From IMG/VR virus record IMGVR_UViG_3300045136_000423, positions 1 to 34,786 of that record: a DNA stretch of 34,786 bases. One strand, 5' to 3'. Numbering within the stretch: position 1 is the stretch's first letter; every line of letters begins with the position of its first letter. Origin of the DNA: a virus. The translations under genes and the position numbers were made by a program. Below the pieces are notes generated by a model that saw only the letters and a program-made list of their open reading frames with translations, was not told the origin of the DNA and ran no database searches. Of the stretch, positions 1 to 6,811 are shown one piece after another.

Positions 1-72
1 ATCGGCGACCTTGTCCGGGTGGCCCTCCGAGACGGATTCGGAGGTGAAGAGATACTCGCCCTTCGCGCGCAT
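1..72 (-). CDS. metK: S-adenosylmethionine synthetase, N-terminal 24 residues (partial, host)
   Basis: The minus strand from 72 down to 1 reads from an ATG (72-70) into [18 protein letters not shown], the highly conserved N-terminus of MetK, which makes S-adenosylmethionine from methionine and ATP in the cytoplasm. The histidine of the GHPDK motif belongs to the ATP-binding site in this family. An AAGGA ribosome-binding site (complement of 75-79) lies 5 bases before the start. The gene runs off the left edge of the window. It is a core host gene and marks the chromosomal side of the prophage junction. Identification is secure despite the short length because the motif is diagnostic. Confidence 0.93.
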   Translation of the reverse strand, partial: MRAKGEYLFTSESVSEGHPDKVAD

Positions 73-225
73 TGTTCCTTGACACTGGAAATCGGAAATC
101 GGGGATCGGGGGGGATATAGCGGGAGATACCGGGAAAGTGGTGCATAAACAGTGCACTAAGGAATATCGTTCCGACTCCGGCACGTAGGGGCGTTGTCAT
201 CGGAAATCGGTGGCGGCGGGCCGTT
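73..225. other. metK upstream region and phage/host junction zone
   Basis: No gene is seen here. The stretch should hold the metK promoter and leader reading leftward and, near its right end, the left terminus of the prophage. It contains an inverted repeat GTGCA-N7-TGCAC at 141-157, a possible operator, and two copies of ATCGGAAATCGG at 91-102 and 199-210. No recognisable SAM riboswitch was found. The exact left terminus could not be fixed: TG dinucleotides at 195-196 and 211-212 are candidates, but neither gives a 5-bp duplication with the sequence after the right end. Confidence 0.5.
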
Positions 226-246
226 TTGCCACTCAATTCCGGAAAT
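226..246 (-). repeat. Left-end transposase binding site L1 (candidate)
   Basis: TTGCCACTCAATTCCGG and the following AAAT form a 21-bp site that matches the reverse complement of 34744-34764 at 20 of 21 positions. Inverted near-identical sites close to the two ends are what MuA-type transposases bind when pairing phage ends. The site is in inverted orientation to the right-end sites, as expected for a terminal pair. MuA binding is inferred from position and repetition. Confidence 0.72.
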
Positions 247-274
247 CTACGCCATCCTCTCAGACGCTCTCAAT

Positions 275-290
275 CCGCTCTTAGTGGCAG
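275..290 (+). repeat. Second left-end transposase site L2 (candidate)
   Basis: CCGCTCTTAGTGGCAG shares CCG-N5-AGTGGCA with the right-end sites and has their orientation, opposite to L1. A weaker relative, GATTGTGGCA, follows at 339-348 and could be a third site. Mu itself carries several left-end MuA sites with mixed orientation and irregular spacing, so the pattern is plausible, but the match is shorter than for L1. Confidence 0.45.
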
Positions 291-503
291 AAAACCGCCC
301 GTTTCGCCGCCTTCGGCAGGGGTGGTCAATTGTGGCGTGATTGTGGCACCTCGGAATCGTCTAGACGACAGAGATCGGGCGCGGAACGAGCGGGTTTTAT
401 GCTATTGGATCAATTGGTTACGCCGCATCTGGCGGCGTCGTTCCGGCGACGGCACGGCGAAAGCGTCCATGCCGAAAGCGTATTGACCAGATTCCTATGC
501 GGG
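291..503. other. Left-end non-coding region with palindrome and stem-loop
   Basis: No credible gene lies between the left-end sites and the repressor stop. A perfect 12-bp palindrome TCGTCTAGACGA occupies 357-368. A stem-loop ACGCCGC/GCGGCGT at 420-438 lies downstream of the leftward repressor gene and could end its transcript, although no T-run follows it on that strand. An open frame at 226-486 on the plus strand starts inside the L1 site and has no family resemblance, so it was not called. Confidence 0.4.
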
Positions 504-989
504 TCATGAACGTTCCGCATCCGGCGCAGTGGTGCGGGCGGTCTCGGCGGCGGTGAGCTCGTCGTAGATCAGGAGGGTGACCTGCATCAGCCGGCGCGGG
601 TCGGGTTCGTGGCCGGGCAGGACGACGATGCCGCGGCGGGCGAGCTCGTAGGCGCGGGCGAGGCGGTCAGGGTCGGCCTGCCAGGTCAGGCCGAGCTGAT
701 CCTGGGGCGGCGGGGAGGGTTCGGCGAGGTGGGGCGGCGGCTCGCGCATCGGCCCGCGGCCGGTGGCAAGCCACTCCAGCCTCACCCCCGTCGCCTCGGC
801 GAGCCGAACGAGTGCCGACGCTTTCATGTCGCGCCCAGCCAGATACTTGGCCAGTGTCCCAATCGGCATCCCGGCGGTACGAGCGACCGCGCTGTTGCCC
901 CCCGCCAACCGCACGGCCTCCCGCAGACGTGCCGCGCGCTCGCGAACGTCGCGCGACCCCACATCGGGTTCGTCGAGCGCTTGGAACAC
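504..989 (-). CDS. XRE-family phage repressor (Mu c-repressor equivalent)
   Basis: This 161-residue protein has a helix-turn-helix at about residues 31-72 (NSAVARTAGMPIGTLAKYL) ending in LEWLATGRGPM, a layout common to XRE-type prophage repressors. A proline-rich linker (83-96) leads to a helical C-terminal part that may dimerise. No LexA-type peptidase motif is visible, so SOS self-cleavage is not indicated. It is transcribed away from the early operon and is the only leftward phage gene, the normal place of the lysogeny repressor. The start is GTG at 989. A perfect inverted repeat at 1004-1031 lies just upstream and probably serves as its operator. It is not homologous in obvious detail to Mu c itself; the role is inferred from fold and position. 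Confidence 0.82.
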   Translation of the reverse strand: MFQALDEPDVGSRDVRERAARLREAVRLAGGNSAVARTAGMPIGTLAKYLAGRDMKASALVRLAEATGVRLEWLATGRGPMREPPPHLAEPSPPPQDQLGLTWQADPDRLARAYELARRGIVVLPGHEPDPRRLMQVTLLIYDELTAAETARTTAPDAERS

Positions 990-1003
990 GTCGCTACGCG
1001 ACC

Positions 1004-1031
1004 ACGAATGGGCATTTTACTGCCCATTCGT
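1004..1031. promoter_or_regulatory. Perfect inverted-repeat operator between repressor and early promoter
   Basis: ACGAATGGGCA at 1004-1014 is repeated perfectly inverted as TGCCCATTCGT at 1021-1031 around a TTTTAC spacer. On the minus strand, TAAAAT (1014-1019) inside the spacer could be the -10 box of the repressor promoter, so protein bound here would control the repressor gene itself. Binding by the repressor or by Ner is inferred. Confidence 0.6.
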
Positions 1032-1042
1032 TATCAAGGGGG

Positions 1043-1072
1043 TTGCAGGAGCATTCCCGTTCGGGATACGAT
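1043..1072 (+). promoter_or_regulatory. Early promoter Pe (candidate)
   Basis: TTGCAG at 1043-1048 and TACGAT at 1067-1072 resemble sigma-70 -35 and -10 boxes with an 18-base spacer. A short inverted repeat TCCCG-TT-CGGGA (1055-1066) lies between the boxes, and another, ACCCA-TT-TGGGT (1087-1098), lies just after the predicted start of transcription. Both are placed where a bound repressor or Ner would block transcription. The promoter would drive the Ner-to-lipoprotein operon. Confidence 0.55.
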
Positions 1073-1110
1073 CGTCGCCTGACGTCACCCATTTGGGTAG
1101 GAGCGCGACG

Positions 1111-1407
1111 ATGCCGCTTCCCGACTGGCATCCCGAGGACATCAAGGCGGCAATCCGCAAAACGGGAATCACGCTGACGGGGCTGGCGCTCGAGAACGGG
1201 CTGGCCGAGAGCGCGGTGCGGATGACCTTGATCCGCCCCTGGCCGCGCGTGGAGGCGATCATCGCCGCCCGGCTGGGGCGGCGGCCGCAGGAGATCTGGC
1301 CCTCCCGCTACGATGCGGAGGGCAAGCCGATCGGTCGCTCCCATCACAATCGTAACCGTAGCACGGCATCCGCATCCGTGCAGCGTCAGAACGCGGAGGC
1401 GGCATGA
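1111..1407 (+). CDS. ner: Ner-family DNA-binding regulator
   Basis: The 98-residue protein starts DWHPEDIKAAIRKTG and runs to RPWPRVEAIIAARLGRRP and EIWPSRY, which is the Ner/Nlp signature. Mu Ner is a small helix-turn-helix protein that shuts down early and repressor transcription after infection. The ATG at 1111 is chosen because AGGAG (1099-1103) lies 7 bases upstream; the open frame reaches further back but has no such site. It is the first gene of the rightward early operon and its stop overlaps the next start as ATGA. The last 25 residues are polar and probably disordered. Confidence 0.9.
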   Translation: MPLPDWHPEDIKAAIRKTGITLTGLALENGLAESAVRMTLIRPWPRVEAIIAARLGRRPQEIWPSRYDAEGKPIGRSHHNRNRSTASASVQRQNAEAA

Positions 1408-2234
1408 ACGGCACTACGATCGTCTCCATGCCGCTGGACCGGATCACGATCGGGGAGCGGCTGCGCGGCATCGACCCCGATTGGGTCGAGGCGATTGCAC
1501 ACTCGATGCACGAGCGCGGCCAGGACACGCCGATCATCGTCGGCGAGGCGGGGCCGGACGACGGGCTGCACCCGCTGATCGCGGGCGCGCACCGCGTGGA
1601 GGCGGCACGGCGGCTCGGCTGGGCCGAGATCGCGGCGATCGTCCGGGCCGAGAGCGGGCTCGCGGCGCGGCTGACCGAGATCGACGAGAACCTGATGCGG
1701 CGGGAGCTCTCGGCGCTCGACCGCGCGGTGTTCCTGGCCGAGCGCAAGGCCGTCTACGAGGCGCTGCACCCTGAGGCCGCGCGGCCTGGACCGCGCAATA
1801 AAATTGCGGACAAGCTTGTCCGCAATTTTGTTTCGTCGTTCGCGGCGGCGACCGCCGCGAAGGTCGGTCTCGATGAGCGCTCCATCCGCCGCGCGCTGGT
1901 GCGGGCGCGGCTGCCGGCCGAGGTGAGGGCGGCGATCGCCACCCACCCGATCGCCGACCGTGGCGTGGAGCTCGACCGGCTGGTCGGGCTGGGCCCCGAG
2001 CTCCAGGCGCGCGTGGTGGCAGTGCTGACGGACCCGGAGCGCCCGGCGCGCAGCGTGCAGGAGGCGCTGATCCGGCTTGAGGCGGCGGATGGGCCGGCGC
2101 CGCACGTGGTGGCGCGGCGCCAGTTCGAGCGGTTGCTCGCGGTGTGGCGGGCGGCCGGGCGTGAGGCGCGGCGCGAGTTCCTGGCCTATCTCGAGGCCGA
2201 GGGCGCGCTCGGCCGCCGCCGCGACGCGGCCTGA
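1404..2234 (+). CDS. ParB-like nuclease-fold protein with HTH domain
   Basis: This 276-residue protein has a ParB/sulfiredoxin-type N-terminal domain (about 5-90) with the IAGAHRVEAARRLGW motif around residues 59-73 and ITxxGxRLR-like start, followed by the DENLMRRELSALDRAVFL helix region typical of ParB relatives, then a helix-turn-helix near residues 150-175 (KVGLDERSIRRAL). Such proteins occur just before muA in many alphaproteobacterial transposable phages; their task is unknown, with DNA binding or nicking proposed from the fold. The linker between the domains (residues about 133-142) is encoded by a perfect 30-bp palindrome (1800-1829). Start and stop overlap neighbours by ATGA before and 3 bases of spacing after. 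Confidence 0.85.
   Translation: MNGTTIVSMPLDRITIGERLRGIDPDWVEAIAHSMHERGQDTPIIVGEAGPDDGLHPLIAGAHRVEAARRLGWAEIAAIVRAESGLAARLTEIDENLMRRELSALDRAVFLAERKAVYEALHPEAARPGPRNKIADKLVRNFVSSFAAATAAKVGLDERSIRRALVRARLPAEVRAAIATHPIADRGVELDRLVGLGPELQARVVAVLTDPERPARSVQEALIRLEAADGPAPHVVARRQFERLLAVWRAAGREARREFLAYLEAEGALGRRRDAA
1800..1829. repeat. Perfect 30-bp palindrome inside the parB-like gene
   Basis: AAAATTGCGGACAAG is followed directly by its exact reverse complement, centred on AAGCTT. It is much richer in A and T than the surrounding DNA. Flanking A-run and T-run (TTTTGTTT after it) give it the form of a bidirectional intrinsic terminator or attenuator within a coding sequence. It is translated in frame as part of the interdomain linker. 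Confidence 0.9.
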
Positions 2235-2237
2235 GCG

Positions 2238-2339
2238 ATGGGCTGGCTCAGGATCGCGTTCGGCGGGCTGGTCGTGGCGCTCTACGCCTACGGCCTGCTG
2301 ATCGGGCTCTGGATCGTCGGGCTCGCGCTCGGGGGCTGA
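2238..2339 (+). CDS. Tiny single-span membrane protein (33 aa)
   Basis: An ATG at 2238, 3 bases after the parB-like stop, opens a 33-codon frame MGWLRIAFGGLVVALYAYG... that is almost entirely one hydrophobic segment. It has no family that I recognise. Its exact fit between two coupled genes and its clean transmembrane composition support it as a real small gene. It could act on the host membrane early in infection, for example in superinfection exclusion, but nothing in the sequence shows that. Confidence 0.55.
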   Translation: MGWLRIAFGGLVVALYAYGLLIGLWIVGLALGG

Positions 2340-2344
2340 GACCG

Positions 2345-2779
2345 GTGGCGGAGCAGCTTTCGCTGCTGGACTGGTCGCCGCCCCAGGCGGCGCTGGCGTT
2401 CGAGGAGCGGCGGGTGCGCGCGGCGACGCTGCATCAGCGGCTGGCCCGGGCGGTCGGGGTGGCGCTCGCGGAGTGCGGGCGGCCGCGCGCGCAGGTGGCG
2501 CGCGAGATGAGCGCGTTCCTCGGCGAGCCGGTCTCGCCGGCCATGCTGGACGCCTATGCGTCGCCGGGCCGCGACAGCCACCGGATCGGGGCGGCGCGGC
2601 TGATGGCGCTGATCCACGCCACGGGTGACCGGCGGCTGTTGCAGCTGATGGCCGAGCCGTTCGGCTGGGCGGTGATCGAGGCGCGGCACCTGGCGCTGAT
2701 CGAGGCGGCGCTCCTGCGCGAGCAGGAGGACGAGATCCGGCGTCGGCGCGAGGCGCTGATGCGGCGGGCGCGCGGGTGA
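2345..2779 (+). CDS. Conserved early phage protein preceding the transposase
   Basis: This 144-residue protein starts at GTG 2345 and overlaps the MuA start by one base (TGATG). It opens with AEQLSLLDW, continues with a helical region containing VGVALAECGRPRAQVAREMSAFLG and VSPAMLDAYASPGRDSHRI (about residues 35-85), then IHATGDRRLLQLMAEPFGWAVI and a charged C-terminal helix. This arrangement recalls regulators in which an incomplete HTH is followed by a helical bundle, such as CII-type phage regulators. From memory, similar proteins sit before muA in alphaproteobacterial Mu-like phages, but I know of no proven function. Confidence 0.75.
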   Translation: MAEQLSLLDWSPPQAALAFEERRVRAATLHQRLARAVGVALAECGRPRAQVAREMSAFLGEPVSPAMLDAYASPGRDSHRIGAARLMALIHATGDRRLLQLMAEPFGWAVIEARHLALIEAALLREQEDEIRRRREALMRRARG

Positions 2780-4707
2780 TGCGCTGGGTGGCAGCCGCCG
2801 AGCTGGCGTCGCTCGCCCTGCCCGGGCTGCCGGCAACACGGGCCGGTCTGGCCGCGTGGGCGGCAGAGGCTGGGTGGACCGCGCCGGAGGCGGAGGGACG
2901 GACCTGGCGGCGCGGCCCGCTCGGGCTTGAGATCGCGGCCGAGGTGCTGCCGCTGGCGGCACGCGTTCGGCTCGAGGCGGACGAGGCGCCGGCCTCCGAT
3001 CGCGCGGCGGAGCGCGAGGCGCTGTGGCAGGCCTTCGAGGCACTGCCGGAGGCGAAGCGCCGCGTGGCGGCCAAACGGCTTGCGGCGCTCGACGCGGTGG
3101 AGGCGCTGGTCGCGGCCGGCACGTCGCGCACCGGCGCGATGCAGACGGTGGCGGCCGAGCGCGGGATCCGGCTCTCCACACTCTATCAATGGGCGCGCAC
3201 GGTTCGGGGGGTGGCGGCGGAGGACCGTCTGCCGCACCTCGCGCCGCGCCACGGCGGGGTGCGGGGCGAGCGGGCGGAGACCACGCCAGAGGCGCTGGAG
3301 TGGCTGCGCAGCGCCTGGCTCAGCCCGTCGCGGCCGACCGTCGAGCAGTGCCTGCGCGACTTGCGCGCGGTTGCGGCGCAGCGCGGCTGGCGGCTCGCGT
3401 CCGACCGGACGCTGCGGCGGCACCTGGCCGGGATCGACCGCGCGGTCGCGACCTATTGGCGCTACGGGCCGGAGGCGGCGGACCGGCTCCATCCGAGCCA
3501 GCGGCGCGACCGCACGGCGCTGCGCGCGCTGGAGGCGGTGAACGCGGACGGCCATACGCTCGATGTGTGGGCGCGCTGGCCGGACGGGACGACCGGGCGC
3601 CCGGTGCTGGTCGCGTTCCAGGACGTCTATTCGGGCAAGCTGCTGTCGTGGCGCGTCGACCGCACGGAGAACACCGACGCGTTCCGCTTGGCCTTCGGAG
3701 ACCTGGTCGAGCGCTGGGGCATTCCGGACCACCTCTACGTCGACAACACGCTGGCGGCCGCCAACAAAGTGATGTCGGGCGGCGTGCGGCGCCGGTTCCG
3801 CTTCCGGGTGCGCGCCGAGGAGCCGCTCGGCATCCTGCCGCAGCTCGGGGTGGAGGTGCATTTCGTGCGCCCCTACGCCGGGCAGTCCAAGCCGATCGAG
3901 CGCGCGTTCGGCGACCTGGCCCGCGACGTGGCGCGGCACCCCGCCTTTGAGGGGGCGTGGCTCGGGCCGAACCCCGCGGAGAAGCCGCACAATGCCGGCG
4001 CGCGCGCGGTGCCGATCGCCGAGGTGCTGGCGGTGCTGGAGCAGCGGATCGCCGAGCACAACGCGCGGCCGGGCCGCAGCTCGGCGGCGTGCCGCGGACG
4101 GAGCTTCGACGCGACGTTCGCCGAATCGTATGCCCAATCGCCGATCCGGAAGGCGACGTCGCCGCAGCGGCGGCTGTTCCTGCTCGCGGCCGAGGCGGTG
4201 ACGGTGCGGCGGGACGCGACGCTGCACCTGTGCGGCAACCGCTATCACGACCCGGTGCTGGTCGGGCTGATCGGCCGCCAGGTGGTGGTGCGTTTCGACC
4301 CGGACCGGCTGCACGCGCCGGTGCACGTCTACCGCGCCGACGGCGGCTATGTCTGCGCGGCGGCGTGCTGGTCGGATGCCGGGTTCGCCGACACCGAGGC
4401 GGCGCGACGGATCGCCGAGGCGAAGCGCTTGCGCCGGCGCGGGCTCAGACTCCAGGCCGAGGCGGCGCGGGTGATTCGCGCCGAGCAGCTCGCCCGTGAC
4501 ATCGCCTCCGCCGCCGCCGCCCCGTCGGGCCCGCCGGAAACGCGGGTCGTGCGGCCGCTGTTCGGCCGCGCCGCGGCGGCCGCCCTGCCCGTTCCCGATC
4601 CCGGCGAGGAGAGCGAGGCCGACCGGCTGCTGCGGCTGGCGTTCCGCCAGCGGCGCGCGGCGCGGCTCGCGCTGATCGACGCGACAGACACTGAGGAGGC
4701 CTCATGA
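2779..4707 (+). CDS. A: MuA-type DDE transposase
   Basis: The 642-residue protein carries the domains of MuA in order: an N-terminal winged-helix region (about 2-70), a Mu-type HTH region around YQWARTV (about 130-140), a DDE catalytic core and a beta-barrel C-terminal domain. The catalytic triad is visible as D257 (NADGHTLDVWARW), D322 (LYVDNTLAAANK) and E374 (SKPIERAFGDLARD), with spacings of 65 and 52 that resemble those of MuA. It cuts and joins phage ends to target DNA for integration and replicative transposition. ATG 2779 is preferred over the GTG 3 bases earlier because it gives TGATG coupling with the preceding gene. The C-terminal segment should contact MuB, whose gene overlaps the stop by 4 bases. 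Confidence 0.96.
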   Translation: MRWVAAAELASLALPGLPATRAGLAAWAAEAGWTAPEAEGRTWRRGPLGLEIAAEVLPLAARVRLEADEAPASDRAAEREALWQAFEALPEAKRRVAAKRLAALDAVEALVAAGTSRTGAMQTVAAERGIRLSTLYQWARTVRGVAAEDRLPHLAPRHGGVRGERAETTPEALEWLRSAWLSPSRPTVEQCLRDLRAVAAQRGWRLASDRTLRRHLAGIDRAVATYWRYGPEAADRLHPSQRRDRTALRALEAVNADGHTLDVWARWPDGTTGRPVLVAFQDVYSGKLLSWRVDRTENTDAFRLAFGDLVERWGIPDHLYVDNTLAAANKVMSGGVRRRFRFRVRAEEPLGILPQLGVEVHFVRPYAGQSKPIERAFGDLARDVARHPAFEGAWLGPNPAEKPHNAGARAVPIAEVLAVLEQRIAEHNARPGRSSAACRGRSFDATFAESYAQSPIRKATSPQRRLFLLAAEAVTVRRDATLHLCGNRYHDPVLVGLIGRQVVVRFDPDRLHAPVHVYRADGGYVCAAACWSDAGFADTEAARRIAEAKRLRRRGLRLQAEAARVIRAEQLARDIASAAAAPSGPPETRVVRPLFGRAAAAALPVPDPGEESEADRLLRLAFRQRRAARLALIDATDTEEAS

Positions 4708-5699
4708 CGCTCGAGACACCGGCGGCCACGCCAGCCGACGAGGACCAGGTGCGCGCCCAGGCGCGCGAGTTCATGCGCGCGGAAGGCCTGTCTCAGAAGG
4801 GCTTCAGCGTGCTCTGCGGCATCCCCTACGGCACGCTCTCGGCCTGGATGGGTGGCAGCTACGCGGGGCGGGGCGAGCGCATCGCCGAGGCCGTGCTGCG
4901 CGGGATCGAGGCGCGGCGGGCGCAGCGGCGGACGCGGGCGCTGGCGCCTGCCGCGCCAGGGTTCGTGGTGACGCCCACGTCGTCGGCGATCACCGGCTGC
5001 CTCGAGCACGCGCAGCACATGCCGGATCTGGCGGTGGTGACGGGCGGGCCGGGGGTGGGCAAGACGACGGCCGCGCAGGCCTATCGCGCGCGGACTCCGA
5101 ATGTCTGGCTGCTCACGGGCGAGCCGGTCCACGGCTCGCCGCGCGCGCTGCTCGAGGATCTGGCGGAGGCGCTGGGCCTCGCGGTCAGTGGCGTGTCGTC
5201 GCAGCGCCTCAGCCGGGCGATCGTGCAGCGGGTGCGCGGTACGGGCGGGCTGATCGTGGTGGACGAGGCGCAGCACCTGACGAGCACGGTGCTCGACCAG
5301 CTCCGCACGCTGCACGACCTCGCGGAGATCGGCGTGGCGCTGCTCGGCAACGAGACGGTCTATGCCCGCCTCGAGGGCGGGGCACGGGCGGCGCACTACG
5401 CGCAGCTCTACAGCCGGGTGGGGATGCGGCTGGCGCGGCCGCGGCCGCTGAGGACGGACGTGGACGCGCTGCTGGACGCTTGGTCGGTGGCGGGCCAGGC
5501 GGAGCGGGCGCTCCTGCACGCGATCGCCCGCAAGCCGGGCGGGCTGCGCGGGCTGACCAAGACACTGCGGCTGGCGCACATGCTGGCCGCGGCCGAGGAG
5601 GCAGTGGTGGGCGAGCGGCATCTGCGGCTCGCCTGGTCGCGCTACGCGGCCCAGGACGCGGTGGAGGAGGACGCGCCGCCGGCGCGGCGGGCGGCATGA
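4704..5699 (+). CDS. B: MuB-type AAA+ target-DNA ATPase
   Basis: This 331-residue protein has an N-terminal helix-turn-helix (about 18-55, LSQKGFSVLCGIPYGTLSAW), Walker A GGPGVGKTT at 114-122, Walker B LIVVDEAQHL with D187 and E188, and a helical C-terminal domain (about 250-325). MuB binds target DNA as an ATP-dependent filament, delivers targets to MuA and gives target immunity. Its length is close to the family norm of about 310. The start overlaps the muA stop (ATGA) and the stop overlaps the next start in the same way, so expression is coupled. Confidence 0.95.
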   Translation: MTLETPAATPADEDQVRAQAREFMRAEGLSQKGFSVLCGIPYGTLSAWMGGSYAGRGERIAEAVLRGIEARRAQRRTRALAPAAPGFVVTPTSSAITGCLEHAQHMPDLAVVTGGPGVGKTTAAQAYRARTPNVWLLTGEPVHGSPRALLEDLAEALGLAVSGVSSQRLSRAIVQRVRGTGGLIVVDEAQHLTSTVLDQLRTLHDLAEIGVALLGNETVYARLEGGARAAHYAQLYSRVGMRLARPRPLRTDVDALLDAWSVAGQAERALLHAIARKPGGLRGLTKTLRLAHMLAAAEEAVVGERHLRLAWSRYAAQDAVEEDAPPARRAA

Positions 5700-6022
5700 G
5701 CCTGCGCGTGCGGGTCGCAGACTGCGTCGCGGCGGCTGCCGCGGTCTGGCGCGTCCTGCCGGAGGAGGTGCTGTCGCGGCGCCGCACCGCCGACGTGCTG
5801 GAGCCGCGGCAGGCGGCGATGTTGTTGTCGGCGCGGCTGACGGACCAGCCGGCGGCGCGGATCGCGGCGCGTCTGTGCCGCGACCACACGACGGTGCTGC
5901 ACGGGCTGGCGCGGGCGCGCCAGCGGGCCGCCAGCGACGACGCGTTCGCCGCACGGCTGGAGGCCGCGGAGCGGCTGGCGCTGACGCTGGCAGCGCGCCG
6001 GGCCGCCCGGGGGCTGCCGTGA
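5696..6022 (+). CDS. DnaA domain IV-like DNA-binding protein
   Basis: This 108-residue protein consists essentially of the DNA-binding domain IV of DnaA: a first helical part with PRQAAMLLSARLTDQPAARIAARL, then CRDHTTVLHGLARA (residues 61-74), which matches the DnaA signature helix that reads DnaA boxes (R62, D63, H64, T65, T66). It lacks an ATPase domain, so it cannot act as an initiator alone. It may recruit or compete with host replication proteins at phage ends, or act as a regulator. Position directly after MuB fits a replication role. The start is ATG 5696, overlapping the MuB stop. Confidence 0.8.
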   Translation: MSLRVRVADCVAAAAAVWRVLPEEVLSRRRTADVLEPRQAAMLLSARLTDQPAARIAARLCRDHTTVLHGLARARQRAASDDAFAARLEAAERLALTLAARRAARGLP

Positions 6023-6264
6023 GGCGTGCCGACGCCCGGGTGCGCGATCCCGAGCGCTGGCGGCTCGCCTGGTGGGCCGACCAGGCGCGGGTGCAGCACG
6101 CGCAGTGGCTGATGGCGGCGCGCCGCGGCGGGGCCTGCGGCCTGCACGCCGCGGAGTGCCTGGCCCGGGCGGCGGAGGCGCGGCGGCGCCTCGCGGGCGC
6201 GCTGGCGGCGCTGAAGGAGCACGACGCGGCACGGGGCCGCGTCCGGCGGAGGAGAACGGCATGA
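6019..6264 (+). CDS. Small arginine/alanine-rich helical protein
   Basis: The 81-residue product starts at GTG 6019 within a GTGA overlap and ends in an ATGA overlap. Sequence such as DPERWRLAWWADQARVQHAQWLM and ECLARAAEARRRLAGALAALKEH predicts two or three basic amphipathic helices. No family is recognised. Coupling on both sides is the main support for it being real. Confidence 0.6.
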   Translation: MRRADARVRDPERWRLAWWADQARVQHAQWLMAARRGGACGLHAAECLARAAEARRRLAGALAALKEHDAARGRVRRRRTA

Positions 6265-6716
6265 AGACGGCGAAGCGCGCGGCGGAGCCGCGCGGGCATG
6301 TGCGTGTGGGCGAGGAGACGCGGCCTCTGGATGCGGAGACCGCGGCTCTGCTCGCCGAGGGGTGGGAGCAGAAGGAGGTGATCGCGGCCGCGGAAGAGCG
6401 GCTGCGCGAGATCAACGCCGCGCTGCTCGCGCGGCACGGCGCGGGCGCGGTGCTGGTTCTGGCCGGGGTGTGCCGCGCCACCACGGCCGCGCGGCAGAGC
6501 GTGACGGTAGAGGACGCCGAGCGCCTGAGGGCTGTGCTGGGCGACCGTTTCGACGACCTGGTGCGGAGCGAGACGACCCACCGGCCGGAGGCGCGGCTGG
6601 TGGAGATGGCGCTCTCGGGCGACGAGCCGCTGGCGCCGGCGCTGCGGGCGGCGCTGGCGATCCGCGAGAGCACGACGGTGACGTGGCGCGCGGAGCGCCG
6701 GGGAGGTGCGTCGTGA
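6261..6716 (+). CDS. Conserved early-operon protein of unknown function
   Basis: This 151-residue protein has a central helix (about 35-58, EQKEVIAAAEERLREINAALL), a beta segment GAVLVLAGVCRATTA, then VTVEDAERLRAVLGDRFDDLV and RPEARLVEMALSGDEPLAPALRAAL. From memory, proteins with this RLRAVLGxRFxDLV pattern occur in the early operons of alphaproteobacterial Mu-like phages. Their place corresponds roughly to where Mu carries gam, but no Gam signature is visible, so I assign no function. Confidence 0.7.
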   Translation: MKTAKRAAEPRGHVRVGEETRPLDAETAALLAEGWEQKEVIAAAEERLREINAALLARHGAGAVLVLAGVCRATTAARQSVTVEDAERLRAVLGDRFDDLVRSETTHRPEARLVEMALSGDEPLAPALRAALAIRESTTVTWRAERRGGAS

Positions 6717-6811
6717 GCGCGGCGCTTCTGCTGGCGGTCGCCGCGGTCGCGTTCTCGGCCGGCGCGCTGTTCGGCGCGTGGTGGGCGGTGACGCGGCGGG
6801 GGCTGCCGTGA
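6713..6811 (+). CDS. Tiny membrane protein (32 aa)
   Basis: GTG 6713, inside a GTGA overlap with the preceding stop, opens a 32-codon frame reading SAALLLAVAAVAFSAGALFGAWW followed by a short basic tail TRRGLP. This is a single transmembrane segment with a positive cytoplasmic end. Its stop again overlaps the next GTG start. It is the second tiny membrane protein in the early operon. The function is unknown. Confidence 0.55.
   Translation: MSAALLLAVAAVAFSAGALFGAWWAVTRRGLP

Noticed and set aside
73-225. SAM riboswitch upstream of metK
   Set aside because: Metabolically plausible, but no SAM-II or SAM/SAH core sequence or matching pseudoknot could be recognised on the minus strand. Only a short GTGCA inverted repeat is present.
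226-486. 86-codon plus-strand frame at the left end
   Set aside because: It starts inside the L1 end site, has no ribosome-binding site, no recognisable domain and a composition unlike the phage genes.
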